Shown here piece by piece: positions 49,738-58,469 of a stretch of DNA of 64,000 bases; position 1 is the first letter of the stretch; every line of letters starts with the position of its first letter. Both the position numbers and the translations under genes were made by a program. This DNA comes from Streptomyces spinosisporus (lineage in GTDB: Bacteria > Actinomycetota > Actinomycetes > Streptomycetales > Streptomycetaceae): positions 62,001-126,000 of the forward strand of contig NZ_JALDAX010000003.1 in assembly GCF_022698145.1 (NCBI RefSeq). The letters are read 5' to 3'. The notes under the pieces were generated by a model, which was not told where the DNA came from, did not search any database, and saw only the letters and a program-made list of their open reading frames with translations.

Positions 49738-50922
49738 GTGACCTTTCTGAGCCGCACCTTCCTCGCCGCCATCGTGCTCCTCACACCGCTCACAGCCCTC
49801 ACGCCGGCCTCCGCCGCCACCGGCTGCTCCTCGTCACTGCCGTACACGGCGGGACAGGACGGCTACGACACCTTCCGCATCCCCGCGGCGGTCACCACCG
49901 GCCGGGGCACGGTCCTCGCCTTCGCCGAGGGCCGTCACAACAGCGCCGGTGACACCGGCGACATCGACGTCGTGCTGCGCCGCTCCCACGACGGCGGCTG
50001 CACCTGGGACCCGCTGCAGGTGGTGGCCGCGGGCGACGGGAACACACGGGGCAACCCGGCGCCCCTCGTCGACCCGCGCACCGGCGCCGTGGTCCTCGTC
50101 ACCTCCTACAACAGCGGTGCCGTCACCGAGGCGCAGATCATGCGCGGCGAGGTCACGCGCGAGGAGAGCAGACGGGTCTTCGTGCAGCGCAGCACGGACG
50201 ACGGGCGGCACTTCACGCCCGTGCGGGACATCACGGACCAGGTGAAGCCGACCGATTGGCGGTGGTACGCGACGGGTCCTGGCCACGCGGTCGCGCTGAC
50301 CCGCGGACGGCACGCGGGTCGGCTGGTCGTTCCCGCCAACCACTCCGCGGCCCCGCCGGCCGGTTCCTCCGACACCGGCCAGGAGGCCAAGTACTACGGC
50401 GCGCACGCCCTGTACAGCGACGACGGCGGCCGCACCTGGCAGCTGGGCTTCGTCGACGACTCCTACGACGGGGTGAACAACTCCAACGAGTCCACGGCGG
50501 CCCAACTGCCCGACGGGCGCCTCTACTTCAGCTCCCGCGACCAGAACGGCAGCAGCGTCGGCAACCGTCTCGACTCCTACTCCGGTGACGGCGGCGGGAG
50601 CCTCGACCGCCCCTACGCGGTGCAGCCCACGCTCGACGACGTCCCGGTGGTCGAGGGCAGCGTCCTCCAACTGCGGGGCATGGACGCGCCGTTGCTGTTC
50701 TCCGGCCCGTCCGTGCCGACCGCCCGCCGGGCGATGGCGATCTGGCACAGCACGGACGGCGGCCGGACCTTCACCAAGGCCCTGACGCTCTCCGAGCAGC
50801 CCGCCGCCTACTCGGACCTGGTGCAGGTCGACCACCGCACGGCCGGGATCCTGTACGAGACGGGCACGACCGGGACGTACGACACGATCGAGTTCCGCCG
50901 ACTCGCGGTCGACGACCTCTAG
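49738..50922 (+). CDS. Secreted exo-alpha-sialidase (GH33)
   Basis: A 394-residue secreted neuraminidase releasing terminal sialic acids. The Sec signal peptide ends near TPASA-ATG. A YDTFRIPAAV block carries the FRIP arginine of the active site. Four Asp-box repeats are visible (SHDGGCTWD, STDDGRHFT, SDDGGRTWQ, STDGGRTFT), and ILYETGTTGTYDTIEF near the end has the conserved Glu and Tyr. It starts with GTG two bases after the response regulator and is convergent with the lyase and importer genes that could use its product. Confidence 0.93.
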   Translation: MTFLSRTFLAAIVLLTPLTALTPASAATGCSSSLPYTAGQDGYDTFRIPAAVTTGRGTVLAFAEGRHNSAGDTGDIDVVLRRSHDGGCTWDPLQVVAAGDGNTRGNPAPLVDPRTGAVVLVTSYNSGAVTEAQIMRGEVTREESRRVFVQRSTDDGRHFTPVRDITDQVKPTDWRWYATGPGHAVALTRGRHAGRLVVPANHSAAPPAGSSDTGQEAKYYGAHALYSDDGGRTWQLGFVDDSYDGVNNSNESTAAQLPDGRLYFSSRDQNGSSVGNRLDSYSGDGGGSLDRPYAVQPTLDDVPVVEGSVLQLRGMDAPLLFSGPSVPTARRAMAIWHSTDGGRTFTKALTLSEQPAAYSDLVQVDHRTAGILYETGTTGTYDTIEFRRLAVDDL

Positions 50923-50957
50923 GCGGCCTCTGGGCAACCTCTGGACGACCGCTAGAG
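50916..50957. repeat. Tandem 11-base repeats between convergent stops
   Basis: CCTCTAGGCGG, CCTCTGGGCAA and CCTCTGGACGA follow one another at 50916-50948, the first carrying the sialidase stop. The CTCTAGGCGG end also pairs imperfectly with CCGCTAGAG at the lyase stop, so the segment may serve as a bidirectional terminator. Confidence 0.6.
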
Positions 50958-51878
50958 CAGCCCCGCCCCGGCGAGGAACTTGCCGACCTGCTCCACCTCC
51001 TCCGGCGACAGCGGCACCTGGGGCTCCGCTGTCGCCGGGCAGTCGATGACGCCACGCAGGTGCAGGGCCGCCTTGAAGGCGCCGAGGGCCGAGGAGCCGC
51101 CGCCCATGCGGGCCGGGTCGCCGACACCGACCAGTCCGAACAGGGCGCACAGCCGGTCCTGTTCGTCGCGGGCCCGCTCCCAGTCACCGGCGCGGCACAG
51201 CCGGTCCAGGCGGACGTAGCCGTGCGGGTCGACGTTGGCGAGGCCGGGCACCGAGCCGTCGGCGCCCAGCGCGAGCGCCGCGTCGACGAGCAGCTCCGAG
51301 CCGGTCAGGACGCTGAAGCCGGGGATTCCGCGCGCACCGGTGACGACCGCGCGGAAGGCGGCCAGGTCGCCGCTGGAGTCCTTCAGACCGGCCAGCACTT
51401 CGTCGGCCGCCAGGTCGAGCACGACGTCCACCGGGAGCTTGGTGTGCACGGCGACCGGGATGTCGTACGCGATCACCGGCACCGTCGAGGCGGCCGCGAC
51501 CAGTTGGAAGTGGCGGGCGATCTCGGCGGGGTGGGTGCGGGCGTAGAAGGGCGCCGTGACCACCACCGCGTCCGCCCCCGCCGCCGTCACCGCCGCCACA
51601 TGGTCCAGCACCCTCGGCGTCGCCATGTCGATCGCCCCGGCCAGCACCGGCACCTGACCGCCCACATGGCCGGTCACCGCCTCCACCACGAGCCGCCGCT
51701 GCACGTCGCGCAGATACGCCGCCTCGGACGAGGACCCCAGCACGAACAGTGCGTCCACCCCGCCGTCCAGCAGATGGTCGACCAGCCTGAGCAGGGAGGG
51801 GACGTCCACCTCGCGGTCCGGTGTCAGGGGTGTGCAGACGGGCGGGACGACACCGGTCAGCGGGGCGGGAAAGGTCAT
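50952..51878 (-). CDS. Dihydrodipicolinate synthase/N-acetylneuraminate lyase family protein
   Basis: A 308-residue Schiff-base aldolase. The catalytic lysine lies in LAGLKDSSGD and the tyrosine in VIAYDIPVAVHTKLP. The pyruvate-carboxylate loop is GSSSEAAYL rather than the GTTGE or GSTGE of classical members. Sandwiched between a sialidase and a Sat-like importer, N-acetylneuraminate lyase is the most economical reading; the loop difference leaves related keto-acid aldolases possible. Its ATG overlaps the upstream ABC gene stop. Confidence 0.85.
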   Translation of the reverse strand: MTFPAPLTGVVPPVCTPLTPDREVDVPSLLRLVDHLLDGGVDALFVLGSSSEAAYLRDVQRRLVVEAVTGHVGGQVPVLAGAIDMATPRVLDHVAAVTAAGADAVVVTAPFYARTHPAEIARHFQLVAAASTVPVIAYDIPVAVHTKLPVDVVLDLAADEVLAGLKDSSGDLAAFRAVVTGARGIPGFSVLTGSELLVDAALALGADGSVPGLANVDPHGYVRLDRLCRAGDWERARDEQDRLCALFGLVGVGDPARMGGGSSALGAFKAALHLRGVIDCPATAEPQVPLSPEEVEQVGKFLAGAGLL

Positions 51879-52894
51879 GAGGGCTCCGTGGGATGGCTCT
51901 GGCGCACGAGGTCGCGGGTCGACTCGTCCTCCTGCACAGGATGGTGACAGCGGAAACGGTGGTCGGCGCTCGACGCGACCGAGAAGTCCGGCATGTCCGC
52001 CGCGCACCGCTCGTCCGCCTTCCAGCAGCGGGTGCGGAACGGGCAGCCGCTGGGCGGACGGGTCGCCGACGGCACCGGGCCGGTCAGCGGGATCGGGTCG
52101 ATCGGGTGGAGCAGTCCGGGGGTCGCCGAGAACAGGGCGCGGGTGTACGGGTGCCGGGCGCGCTCGGTGACCTCGGCGGCGGGGGACTCCTCGACGATCC
52201 GTCCGAGGTACATGGTGATCACGCGGTCGCTCATCCGCCGGACCGTCTGGATGTCGTGCGAGACGAAGACCAGCGCCAGACCCAGGCGTTCCTTCAGGTC
52301 CAGCAGCAGGTTCAGGATCTGCGCGCGCACCGACACGTCCAGCGCGCTGGTGGGTTCGTCTGCCACCACCAGACCGGGGTCGAGCGCCAGCGCCCGGGCG
52401 ATCGCCACGCGCTGTCGCTGACCGCCCGACAGCTGGCCCGGCAGGGCGTCCGCGAGGGCCCGGGGCAGCCCCACCAGCGACATCAACTCCCGTACGCGGT
52501 CCTCGCGTTGCTGTTTCGTGCCGCGGTCGTGCACGTCCAGCGGGTCCCGCAGGATCTGGCGTACGGGCAGCCGGCGGTTCAGGGCCGTCGACGGGTCCTG
52601 GAAGATCATGCCGGTGCTGCCGCCGACGGCGGCCCGGCGCTCGGCGGCCGGCATCGACCACAGGTCGCGGCCCTGGAAGGACACCGTGCCCGACGTCGGC
52701 CGCACCACGCCCACCAGCACCTTCGCCAGCGTCGACTTGCCGCACCCGGACTCGCCGACCACGCCGACCGTCTCGCCGGGCGCCACGGAGAGGTCGGCGC
52801 CCGTCAGGGCGTACACCCTGTCCCGGGTGAACAGGCCGCCGCTGCGCGCCTTGTGCACGACATGCGCGTCGGACAGCTCCACGATCGCGTTCAC
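51875..52894 (-). CDS. ABC importer ATPase, oligopeptide/sialic-acid type (second ATPase)
   Basis: A 339-residue DppF/SatD-like nucleotide-binding protein. Walker A is GESGCGKST, the signature LSGGQRQRVAIARAL and Walker B LVVADEPTSALD. The C-terminal oligopeptide/dipeptide extension has the cysteine pattern CPFRTRCWKADERC typical of this subfamily. It overlaps the fused permease-ATPase gene upstream and the lyase downstream by four bases each, so all are made from one transcript. Confidence 0.93.
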   Translation of the reverse strand: MNAIVELSDAHVVHKARSGGLFTRDRVYALTGADLSVAPGETVGVVGESGCGKSTLAKVLVGVVRPTSGTVSFQGRDLWSMPAAERRAAVGGSTGMIFQDPSTALNRRLPVRQILRDPLDVHDRGTKQQREDRVRELMSLVGLPRALADALPGQLSGGQRQRVAIARALALDPGLVVADEPTSALDVSVRAQILNLLLDLKERLGLALVFVSHDIQTVRRMSDRVITMYLGRIVEESPAAEVTERARHPYTRALFSATPGLLHPIDPIPLTGPVPSATRPPSGCPFRTRCWKADERCAADMPDFSVASSADHRFRCHHPVQEDESTRDLVRQSHPTEPS

Positions 52895-54936
52895 TTCACG
52901 GCCTCCGACGACGTCATGAGCTCGACCGCGGGATGGTGGCAGGCCGCGGTGTGCGTCGGCGTGCCCAGCAGGTCGGGTGGGGTCGTACGGCAGATGTCGG
53001 TCGCCAGCGGACAGCGGTCGGCGAAGCGGCAGCCCGCAGGGAAGTTCGCGGGGGAGGGCACGACGCCCTTGATCTGCGTCATCCGCTCGGCCGCCGACTC
53101 CAGCGACAGCACACTGCCGAGCAGTCCACGGGTGTAGTGGTGGGCCGGTGCCTCCACCAGGTCGGCGGTCACGCCGGTCTCCACGATCTGCCCGCCGTAC
53201 ATCACCACCACCCGGTCGGTGACGTCCGCGACCAGCGCCAGGTCGTGCGAGACCAGGATCAGGGCGAAGCCCAACTCCTCGCGCAGGCGCAGCAGCAGCT
53301 CGATCACCTGGGCCTGCACCGTCACGTCCAGGGCCGTCGTCGGCTCGTCGGCGATGATCAGCTTCGGGTCGCGGGACAGCGCCATGGCGATCAGCACCCG
53401 CTGGCGCTGGCCGCCGGACAGCTCGTGCGGGAAGCTGCGCAGGGTGCGGTCGGGGTCGAGGCCGACCATGGTGAGCAGTTCGGCGGGGCTGCGCCGGCCA
53501 CCGCGCCGTACGACCTGCTTCAGCTGGGCGCGGATGCTCATCGCCGGGTTCAGGGAGGACAGCGCGTCCTGGTAGATCATCGCCATCTCATGGCCGAGCA
53601 GCCGCCGCCGCACCCGCATCGGCTCAGCCAGCAACTCCCGCTGCCCGAACCGCACCTGCCCCCGAACCCGCGCCCCCTTCGGCTCCAACCCCATGACCGA
53701 CAAGGCGGTCAACGACTTACCGCACCCCGACTCCCCGACCAGCCCGAGAACTTCACCGGCCCCCACCTCGAAAGAAATCCCGTCAACAATGTCCACACCC
53801 TCATGCCGCCCCTCAAAACCAACGGCAAGATTCTCAACAGCCAGCACAGCAGCCCCCTGAAGGGGCGCGGGGAACTGCGCGCTCGGCCCGGACGAAGCAG
53901 CACCCGCCCGACGACGCACACCCCCACCTTCTTGGGCGCGCCGATCCCGCAACCGCTGCGCAGCCGCCGCAAGGTCCGGCAGCTGAAGAACCTCCCCGCT
54001 CCCGGGCTCCGGCGCCTCCAACCGGTCGGCCTCGTCCCGAGTGGACACCTCCCGCGCGGAAGGCGCCGCCCAGGCATCCGACACCCCTTCCGACAGGATG
54101 TTCAGCGACAGCACGGTCACCAGAATCAGCAGCCCCGGAAAGACGGTCGCCCACCAACCCCCCGTCAGCACCATGTCCTTGCCGTCGGCGATGACACTCC
54201 CCCACGACGGGTCCGGAGGACGCACCCCCGCGCCGATGAAGGACAGCGACGCCTCGAAGACGATGGCCTCGGCGACCTGCACGGTGCAGAACACCAGGAT
54301 CGGGGCGGCGCAGTTGATGGCGACGTGCCGCAGCACGATGTGCGGGGTGCGGGCGCCGATGACCCGTTCCGCGGTCACGTAGTCCTCGCCGTACTGGTCG
54401 AGGATGTTCGCCCGCACCACCCGCGCCATGGGTGGCATGAACAGGAACGCGATCGCGCAGATCAGCACGGTGATCCCGCCGCCGAACACGGCGACCAGGA
54501 CGGCCGCGAGGGCGATGCCGGGGAACGCCATCACCACGTCCAGGCAGCGCATCAGCGTCTCGTCGAGCGCTTTGCGCGAGGTGGCCGCGATCGCTCCGAT
54601 CAGCGCCCCCACGGCCAGCGCGAGGGCCGTCGCACCGAGGCCGATCGCGAGCGACCAACGGGCGCCGTACATCAGCCGGCTGAGGATGTCCCGGCCCAGG
54701 CTGTCCTGGCCCATCCAGTGATCGGCCGAAGGGTGCCCGGACCCGTCGACGGGCGCCTGCTGGTCGAGCGGGTCGTGCGGCGCGAGCAGGGGCGCGCACA
54801 GGGCCACCAGGACCACGAGGCCCAGGAAGCAGACGGCCACCTTCGACAGCGGCGGCAGCTTGCGCCAGCCGCGCAGGCGGATGCCGGGCCGGGACAGTGC
54901 CTCGGTCAGGCTCTTGCGCGTGAACAGCGTGCTCAT
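52891..54936 (-). CDS. Fused ABC permease-ATPase (SatC/DppC-DppD type)
   Basis: A 681-residue fusion. Residues 1-290 are a DppC-like permease with six helices and the EAA loop (GARTPHIVLRHVAINCA). A linker of about 75 residues follows. Residues 365-681 are a DppD-like ATPase (Walker A GESGCGKS near 398, LSGGQRQR near 503, IIADEPTTALD) with the C-terminal FADRCPLATDIC metal-like cysteines. Such a fusion is a known feature of the Sat-type sialic-acid importers. The linker segment SAQFPAPLQGAAVLAV is encoded by a widespread Streptomyces intergenic repeat, and codons beside it are unusually T-rich. Confidence 0.92.
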   Translation of the reverse strand: MSTLFTRKSLTEALSRPGIRLRGWRKLPPLSKVAVCFLGLVVLVALCAPLLAPHDPLDQQAPVDGSGHPSADHWMGQDSLGRDILSRLMYGARWSLAIGLGATALALAVGALIGAIAATSRKALDETLMRCLDVVMAFPGIALAAVLVAVFGGGITVLICAIAFLFMPPMARVVRANILDQYGEDYVTAERVIGARTPHIVLRHVAINCAAPILVFCTVQVAEAIVFEASLSFIGAGVRPPDPSWGSVIADGKDMVLTGGWWATVFPGLLILVTVLSLNILSEGVSDAWAAPSAREVSTRDEADRLEAPEPGSGEVLQLPDLAAAAQRLRDRRAQEGGGVRRRAGAASSGPSAQFPAPLQGAAVLAVENLAVGFEGRHEGVDIVDGISFEVGAGEVLGLVGESGCGKSLTALSVMGLEPKGARVRGQVRFGQRELLAEPMRVRRRLLGHEMAMIYQDALSSLNPAMSIRAQLKQVVRRGGRRSPAELLTMVGLDPDRTLRSFPHELSGGQRQRVLIAMALSRDPKLIIADEPTTALDVTVQAQVIELLLRLREELGFALILVSHDLALVADVTDRVVVMYGGQIVETGVTADLVEAPAHHYTRGLLGSVLSLESAAERMTQIKGVVPSPANFPAGCRFADRCPLATDICRTTPPDLLGTPTHTAACHHPAVELMTSSEAVK
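53851..53887 (-). repeat. Dispersed Streptomyces repeat inside the fusion-gene linker
   Basis: AGCCCCCTGAAGGGGCGCGG followed by GGAACTGCGCGCTCGGCC matches, from memory, a highly repeated element usually found between genes in Streptomyces. Here it is read through in frame, at residues about 350-362 of the permease-ATPase fusion. It forms a CCCCTGAAGGGG hairpin. Confidence 0.7.
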
Positions 54937-55895
54937 GCGGCCGCATCCCTCAGTTTCGGGTTGACCAGCAGATACAGGACGTCGATGACGAGGTTGACCA
55001 CGACGAAGCCGGTCGCCGTGGTGAGCACGACTCCCTGGACCACGGCCGGGTCGCCGTTCTTCACGGCGTCGATCATCAGCTTGCCCATGCCGGGCAGCGA
55101 GAAGATCGTCTCGATGACGACCGCGCCGCCGAGCAGATACCCGACGCGCAGGCCCAGCACGGTCAGCGGGTTGATCAGGGCGTTGCGCAGGACGTTGCGC
55201 CCCACGACGACGTGCGGCGGCAGCCCGCTGCCGATCGCCGTGCGGACGTAGTCCTTGTCGAGCTCCTCCACCACCGACGTCCGTACGATGCGGGTGAGTT
55301 GGGCCGCGACGGGCAGTGAGAGCGCGAGGGCCGGCAGGGTCATCGTCCTCAGCCAGCCGGTGAAGGAGTCGCCCGGGTTGATGTAGCCGCCGGTCGGGAA
55401 CCAGCCCAGGTCGACGGCCAGGTACTGGATCATCAGCAGCGCCAGCCAGAAGCCGGGGGCGGCCACACCGGTCAGCGAGACGACCCGGATGACCTGGTCG
55501 GGCAGCCGGTCGCGGTAGATCGCCGCCGTCACCCCGCCGAGCAGCGCCAGCACCACCGCGATGGCCAGTCCCATGAAGGTGAGTTGAAGGGTCAGCGGCA
55601 GCGCGGTGGTGACCTGGTCGAGCACGGGGGCGCGGGTCAGCGCACTGGTGCCCATGTCGCCGTGGAGCAGGTCGCCGACGAAGTCGACGTAGCGCACGGG
55701 CAGCGGATCCAGCAAGCCGTTCTGCTCGCGGAAGTCGTGCAGTTGCTGCGGGGTGGGGTTCGCGCCCTGGAAGAACGCGGACGCCGGGTCGACGTCCGAG
55801 AAGCGCATCACGAGGAACACGAACAGCACGATGCCGAGCATCAGCGGTACGAGCAGGGCGATACGGCGGAGCAGGATCCTGACGACGGCGATCAC
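54933..55895 (-). CDS. ABC importer permease, DppB/SatB type
   Basis: A 320-residue inner-membrane permease with six helices. The DppB family N-terminus is clear (ILLRRIALLVPLMLGIVLFVFLVMRF), followed by a long extracytoplasmic loop and the EAA motif (DKDYVRTAIGSGLPPHVVVGRNVLRNAL). The stop overlaps the start of the fused permease-ATPase gene. It forms the translocation pore together with the permease half of that protein. Confidence 0.93.
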   Translation of the reverse strand: MIAVVRILLRRIALLVPLMLGIVLFVFLVMRFSDVDPASAFFQGANPTPQQLHDFREQNGLLDPLPVRYVDFVGDLLHGDMGTSALTRAPVLDQVTTALPLTLQLTFMGLAIAVVLALLGGVTAAIYRDRLPDQVIRVVSLTGVAAPGFWLALLMIQYLAVDLGWFPTGGYINPGDSFTGWLRTMTLPALALSLPVAAQLTRIVRTSVVEELDKDYVRTAIGSGLPPHVVVGRNVLRNALINPLTVLGLRVGYLLGGAVVIETIFSLPGMGKLMIDAVKNGDPAVVQGVVLTTATGFVVVNLVIDVLYLLVNPKLRDAAA

Positions 55896-55914
55896 GAAGC
55901 GGACTCCCTTGCCT

Positions 55915-55949
55915 CTAGGCCCACTTGGCTGCCCCTAGACCCACTTGGC
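55915..55949 (-). repeat. Duplicated stop region of the binding-protein gene
   Basis: CTAGACCCACTTGGC at 55935-55949, the last codons and stop of the binding protein read on the other strand, recurs as CTAGGCCCACTTGGC at 55915-55929 (14 of 15 identical), 20 bases further downstream of the gene. Confidence 0.8.
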
Positions 55950-57533
55950 CTGGAGGACGTTGATGCCGGGGTAGGGCTGCGCCCTTATGCCGGTGAGCTG
56001 TTTGGCGTTCCAGGCGGTCATCAGCTCGTTGTGGACGACCGGGTAGAGCACCGCCTGCTCGGCGACGGTGTCGATGTAGTCCTGGATCATCGTCTTCTTC
56101 TTGTCCGCGTCGGGCTCCTGGGTGGCCCGGTCCATGTCCTTGAAGAGCTGCTTGGCCACCGAGTTGTCCGCCCACCGCGTGTACTGCATCCACAGGTTGG
56201 TGGGCCCGTAGTTGTAGTGCATGATCAGGTCGGCGTCGAGGCCGAACTGGTTGGGGTTCGAGGCGGCGGCGACGACCTGGTAGTCCTGCTTCTGGTCCAT
56301 CTTGGTGAAGACGGCCGTGGTCTCCTGCGGGGCGAGGGTCGTCTTGACGCCGATCGCGTCCCAGGAGGCCTTGATGGTCGGCAGGCAGTCGACGATCCAG
56401 CTCACGTTCACAGCCAGGATCTCGATCTTCAGCCCGCTGACCCCGGCCGCCTTCAGCAGCGCCTTCGCCTTCTCGGGGTCGTAGTCGTAGACCGTCTTCG
56501 CCCGCCGGTAGGTGGGGTTGGACTCGTTCAGGAACGACGACGACGGCTTGCCGTGGCCCTTCAGCGCGACCTGCACCATCTTCTCGGTGTCGATGGCGTA
56601 GTGCAGCGCCTGCCGCACCCGTACGTCGTCGAAGGGCTTGTGCTTGGTGTTGAACATCAGGAACAGGTTGTTCATGCCGGCGCCGCCCTCGACCGTGAGG
56701 CCGCCGCTCTGCAGTTGCTTGATGTTGGCGTACGGGATGTTGTCGGCGATCTGCGCGCCCGCGCTGGAGCCGGAGATCTTGGCGACGCGGGGCGCGGCGT
56801 CCACGATCGTCAGCCAGTTCATCTTCTTGAAGGCGGGCGGGCGCGGGCCGTTGTAGTCGGCGAACGCCTCGAAGGTCGTGTTCGACTTGGGGTGGTGCGC
56901 GCTCTGCCGGTACGGCCCCGAGCCGACCGCGAGGCCCTTGATCGCGTCCTCCCAGGCGCCGGGCTTGGAGAAGACGTGCTTCGGCATGATCTTCGCGAGG
57001 GTGAGCCGTGCGGCGCCGTCCGGGAAGGGGAACTTGAGCACCAGCTCGACGTTCTGCGCGTCGATCTTGCGGACTTCCTTCAGCCAGCTCTCGAAGAAGC
57101 CCTTGGCGAGGGTCTGGGTCTTCGGGTCGAGGATGCGGTCGAAGACGAACACCACGTCGTCGGCGGTGACGGGCTTGCCGTCGTGGAACTTCGCGCCCGC
57201 CCGCAGCGTGAACTTCCAGGACGTGGAGTTGAGGTCCTTCGGCAGTTCGGTGGCGAGCGCGGCGTACGGCTTGCGGGAGATCGGGTCGGTGTCGAGCAGA
57301 CCCTCGTAGATGTGGTTGTTGCCCGCCATGCAGAAGGCGGACGCGGTCTGGGTCGGGTCCCACGTCCCGTCGTTGCCGTAGCCGATGACCGCGGTGAGCG
57401 TGCGGTCCTTGCCGCCCCCGCCGCCGGTGTCATTGGTGGACTGGGGCCCCGAGGAACAGGCCGACAGCGACGCGGAGACGGCGGTGGCCGCACCCATCGC
57501 GCCGGTGTACTTCAGGAAGGTCCGGCGATGCAC
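55935..57533 (-). CDS. ABC substrate-binding lipoprotein (SBP family 5)
   Basis: A 532-residue binding protein of the DppA/OppA class. The N-terminus MHRRTFLKYTG is a textbook twin-arginine motif and is followed by a lipobox SLSAC, so it is a Tat-exported lipoprotein. Family landmarks include KFTLRAGAKFHDGKPVTADDVVF and DDVRVRQALHYAID. Family 5 proteins bind peptides, nickel, oligosaccharides or, in Sat systems, sialic acid; the gene set here favours the last. It is the first gene of the importer operon and divergent from the FadR-type regulator. Confidence 0.9.
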   Translation of the reverse strand: MHRRTFLKYTGAMGAATAVSASLSACSSGPQSTNDTGGGGGKDRTLTAVIGYGNDGTWDPTQTASAFCMAGNNHIYEGLLDTDPISRKPYAALATELPKDLNSTSWKFTLRAGAKFHDGKPVTADDVVFVFDRILDPKTQTLAKGFFESWLKEVRKIDAQNVELVLKFPFPDGAARLTLAKIMPKHVFSKPGAWEDAIKGLAVGSGPYRQSAHHPKSNTTFEAFADYNGPRPPAFKKMNWLTIVDAAPRVAKISGSSAGAQIADNIPYANIKQLQSGGLTVEGGAGMNNLFLMFNTKHKPFDDVRVRQALHYAIDTEKMVQVALKGHGKPSSSFLNESNPTYRRAKTVYDYDPEKAKALLKAAGVSGLKIEILAVNVSWIVDCLPTIKASWDAIGVKTTLAPQETTAVFTKMDQKQDYQVVAAASNPNQFGLDADLIMHYNYGPTNLWMQYTRWADNSVAKQLFKDMDRATQEPDADKKKTMIQDYIDTVAEQAVLYPVVHNELMTAWNAKQLTGIRAQPYPGINVLQAKWV

Positions 57534-57649
57534 GGTGCCTCCAGCGAGTGAGGAGATACGACGTCCTACGTCCTGCGTCAGCCGCGACCATAGGAGGGGC
57601 CCGGAGGGTGGTCAAGAGGCCGCACACGAATGGCGCAGCTGCCAGAGGT

Positions 57650-57687
57650 TGCACCAATGGCGAAGAGACTTGGCGGGAGTTGGTGCA
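57650..57687. promoter_or_regulatory. Inverted repeat in the divergent importer/regulator region
   Basis: TGCACCAA at 57650-57657 and TTGGTGCA at 57680-57687 are perfect 8-base arms with 22 bases between them. They lie between the binding-protein gene and the FadR-type regulator and are candidate operator half-sites for it. Confidence 0.5.
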
Positions 57688-57740
57688 CGTCAGTGCCGGA
57701 CATGGGACGTGGGACGTCCGGTGCGCGTACGATGCGGCGC

Positions 57741-58469
57741 ATGGCCGCGGACCCCAGGAACAGGGAGCCCAGGAACCACAGGAGCGCGGAGTCCGGGAAC
57801 AGCCGGCTGCGGCGGGAGGTCGTGCAGCTGATCCTCGACCGCAGGCTCCGGCCGGGCGCGCCGCTGCCCACCGAGGCCGAGCTGATGGAGGACCTCGGCG
57901 TCAGCCGCAACTCCGTGCGCGAGGCGCTGAAGGCCCTCCAGGCCCTCGACATCGTGGAGATCAGACACGGCTACGGCACCTACGTCGGCCAGGCGTCGTT
58001 GTCCCCCCTGATCGACGGGCTCACCTTCCGCACGCTCGCCTCGCACGACGACGACACCGGCGCGCTCGCGGAGATCCTCCAGGTGCGCGAAGTGCTGGAG
58101 GAGGGGCTGATCCGGCGCATCGCCGGGTCGGTCTCCGACGCGGAGCTGGACGCGCTGGAAGCGGTCGTCGTACGGATGGAGGCGGCGGTCCGGGCGGGCC
58201 GCCCCTTCCCCGAACTCGACCGCGAGTTCCACGAGTTGCTCTACGCCTCCCTCGGCAACGCGCTCGTGCCCCAGCTCCTCGGCGCCTTCTGGACCGTCTT
58301 CCGCCGGGTGGCAGGGGCTCGCGGCTGGACCGACGACCCCGAGCCGGAACTGACCGTCGGCCGCCACCGCGACATCGTGACCGCCCTGCGGGCCGGTGAC
58401 GCCGAACGGGCCGAGCACGCGATGACACACCACTTCCGCGGCATCGAGGCCCGTACGCTGGGGCGATGA
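57741..58469 (+). CDS. FadR/NanR-type GntR regulator
   Basis: A 242-residue regulator with an N-terminal GntR winged helix (LRREVVQLILDRRLRPGAPLPTE, LMEDLGVSRNSVREALKALQALDIV) and a C-terminal all-helical FCD effector domain (EILQVREVLEEGLIRRIAG, LDREFHELLY, HRDIVTALRAGDAERAEHAMTHH, whose His and Asp residues bind metal). It is divergent from the ABC importer, which it probably represses. TACGAT at 57728-57733 lies seven bases before ATG 57741, suggesting a leaderless mRNA; ATG 57732 is in frame. The 3' end takes part in a 189 bp tandem duplication. Confidence 0.9.
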   Translation: MAADPRNREPRNHRSAESGNSRLRREVVQLILDRRLRPGAPLPTEAELMEDLGVSRNSVREALKALQALDIVEIRHGYGTYVGQASLSPLIDGLTFRTLASHDDDTGALAEILQVREVLEEGLIRRIAGSVSDAELDALEAVVVRMEAAVRAGRPFPELDREFHELLYASLGNALVPQLLGAFWTVFRRVAGARGWTDDPEPELTVGRHRDIVTALRAGDAERAEHAMTHHFRGIEARTLGR

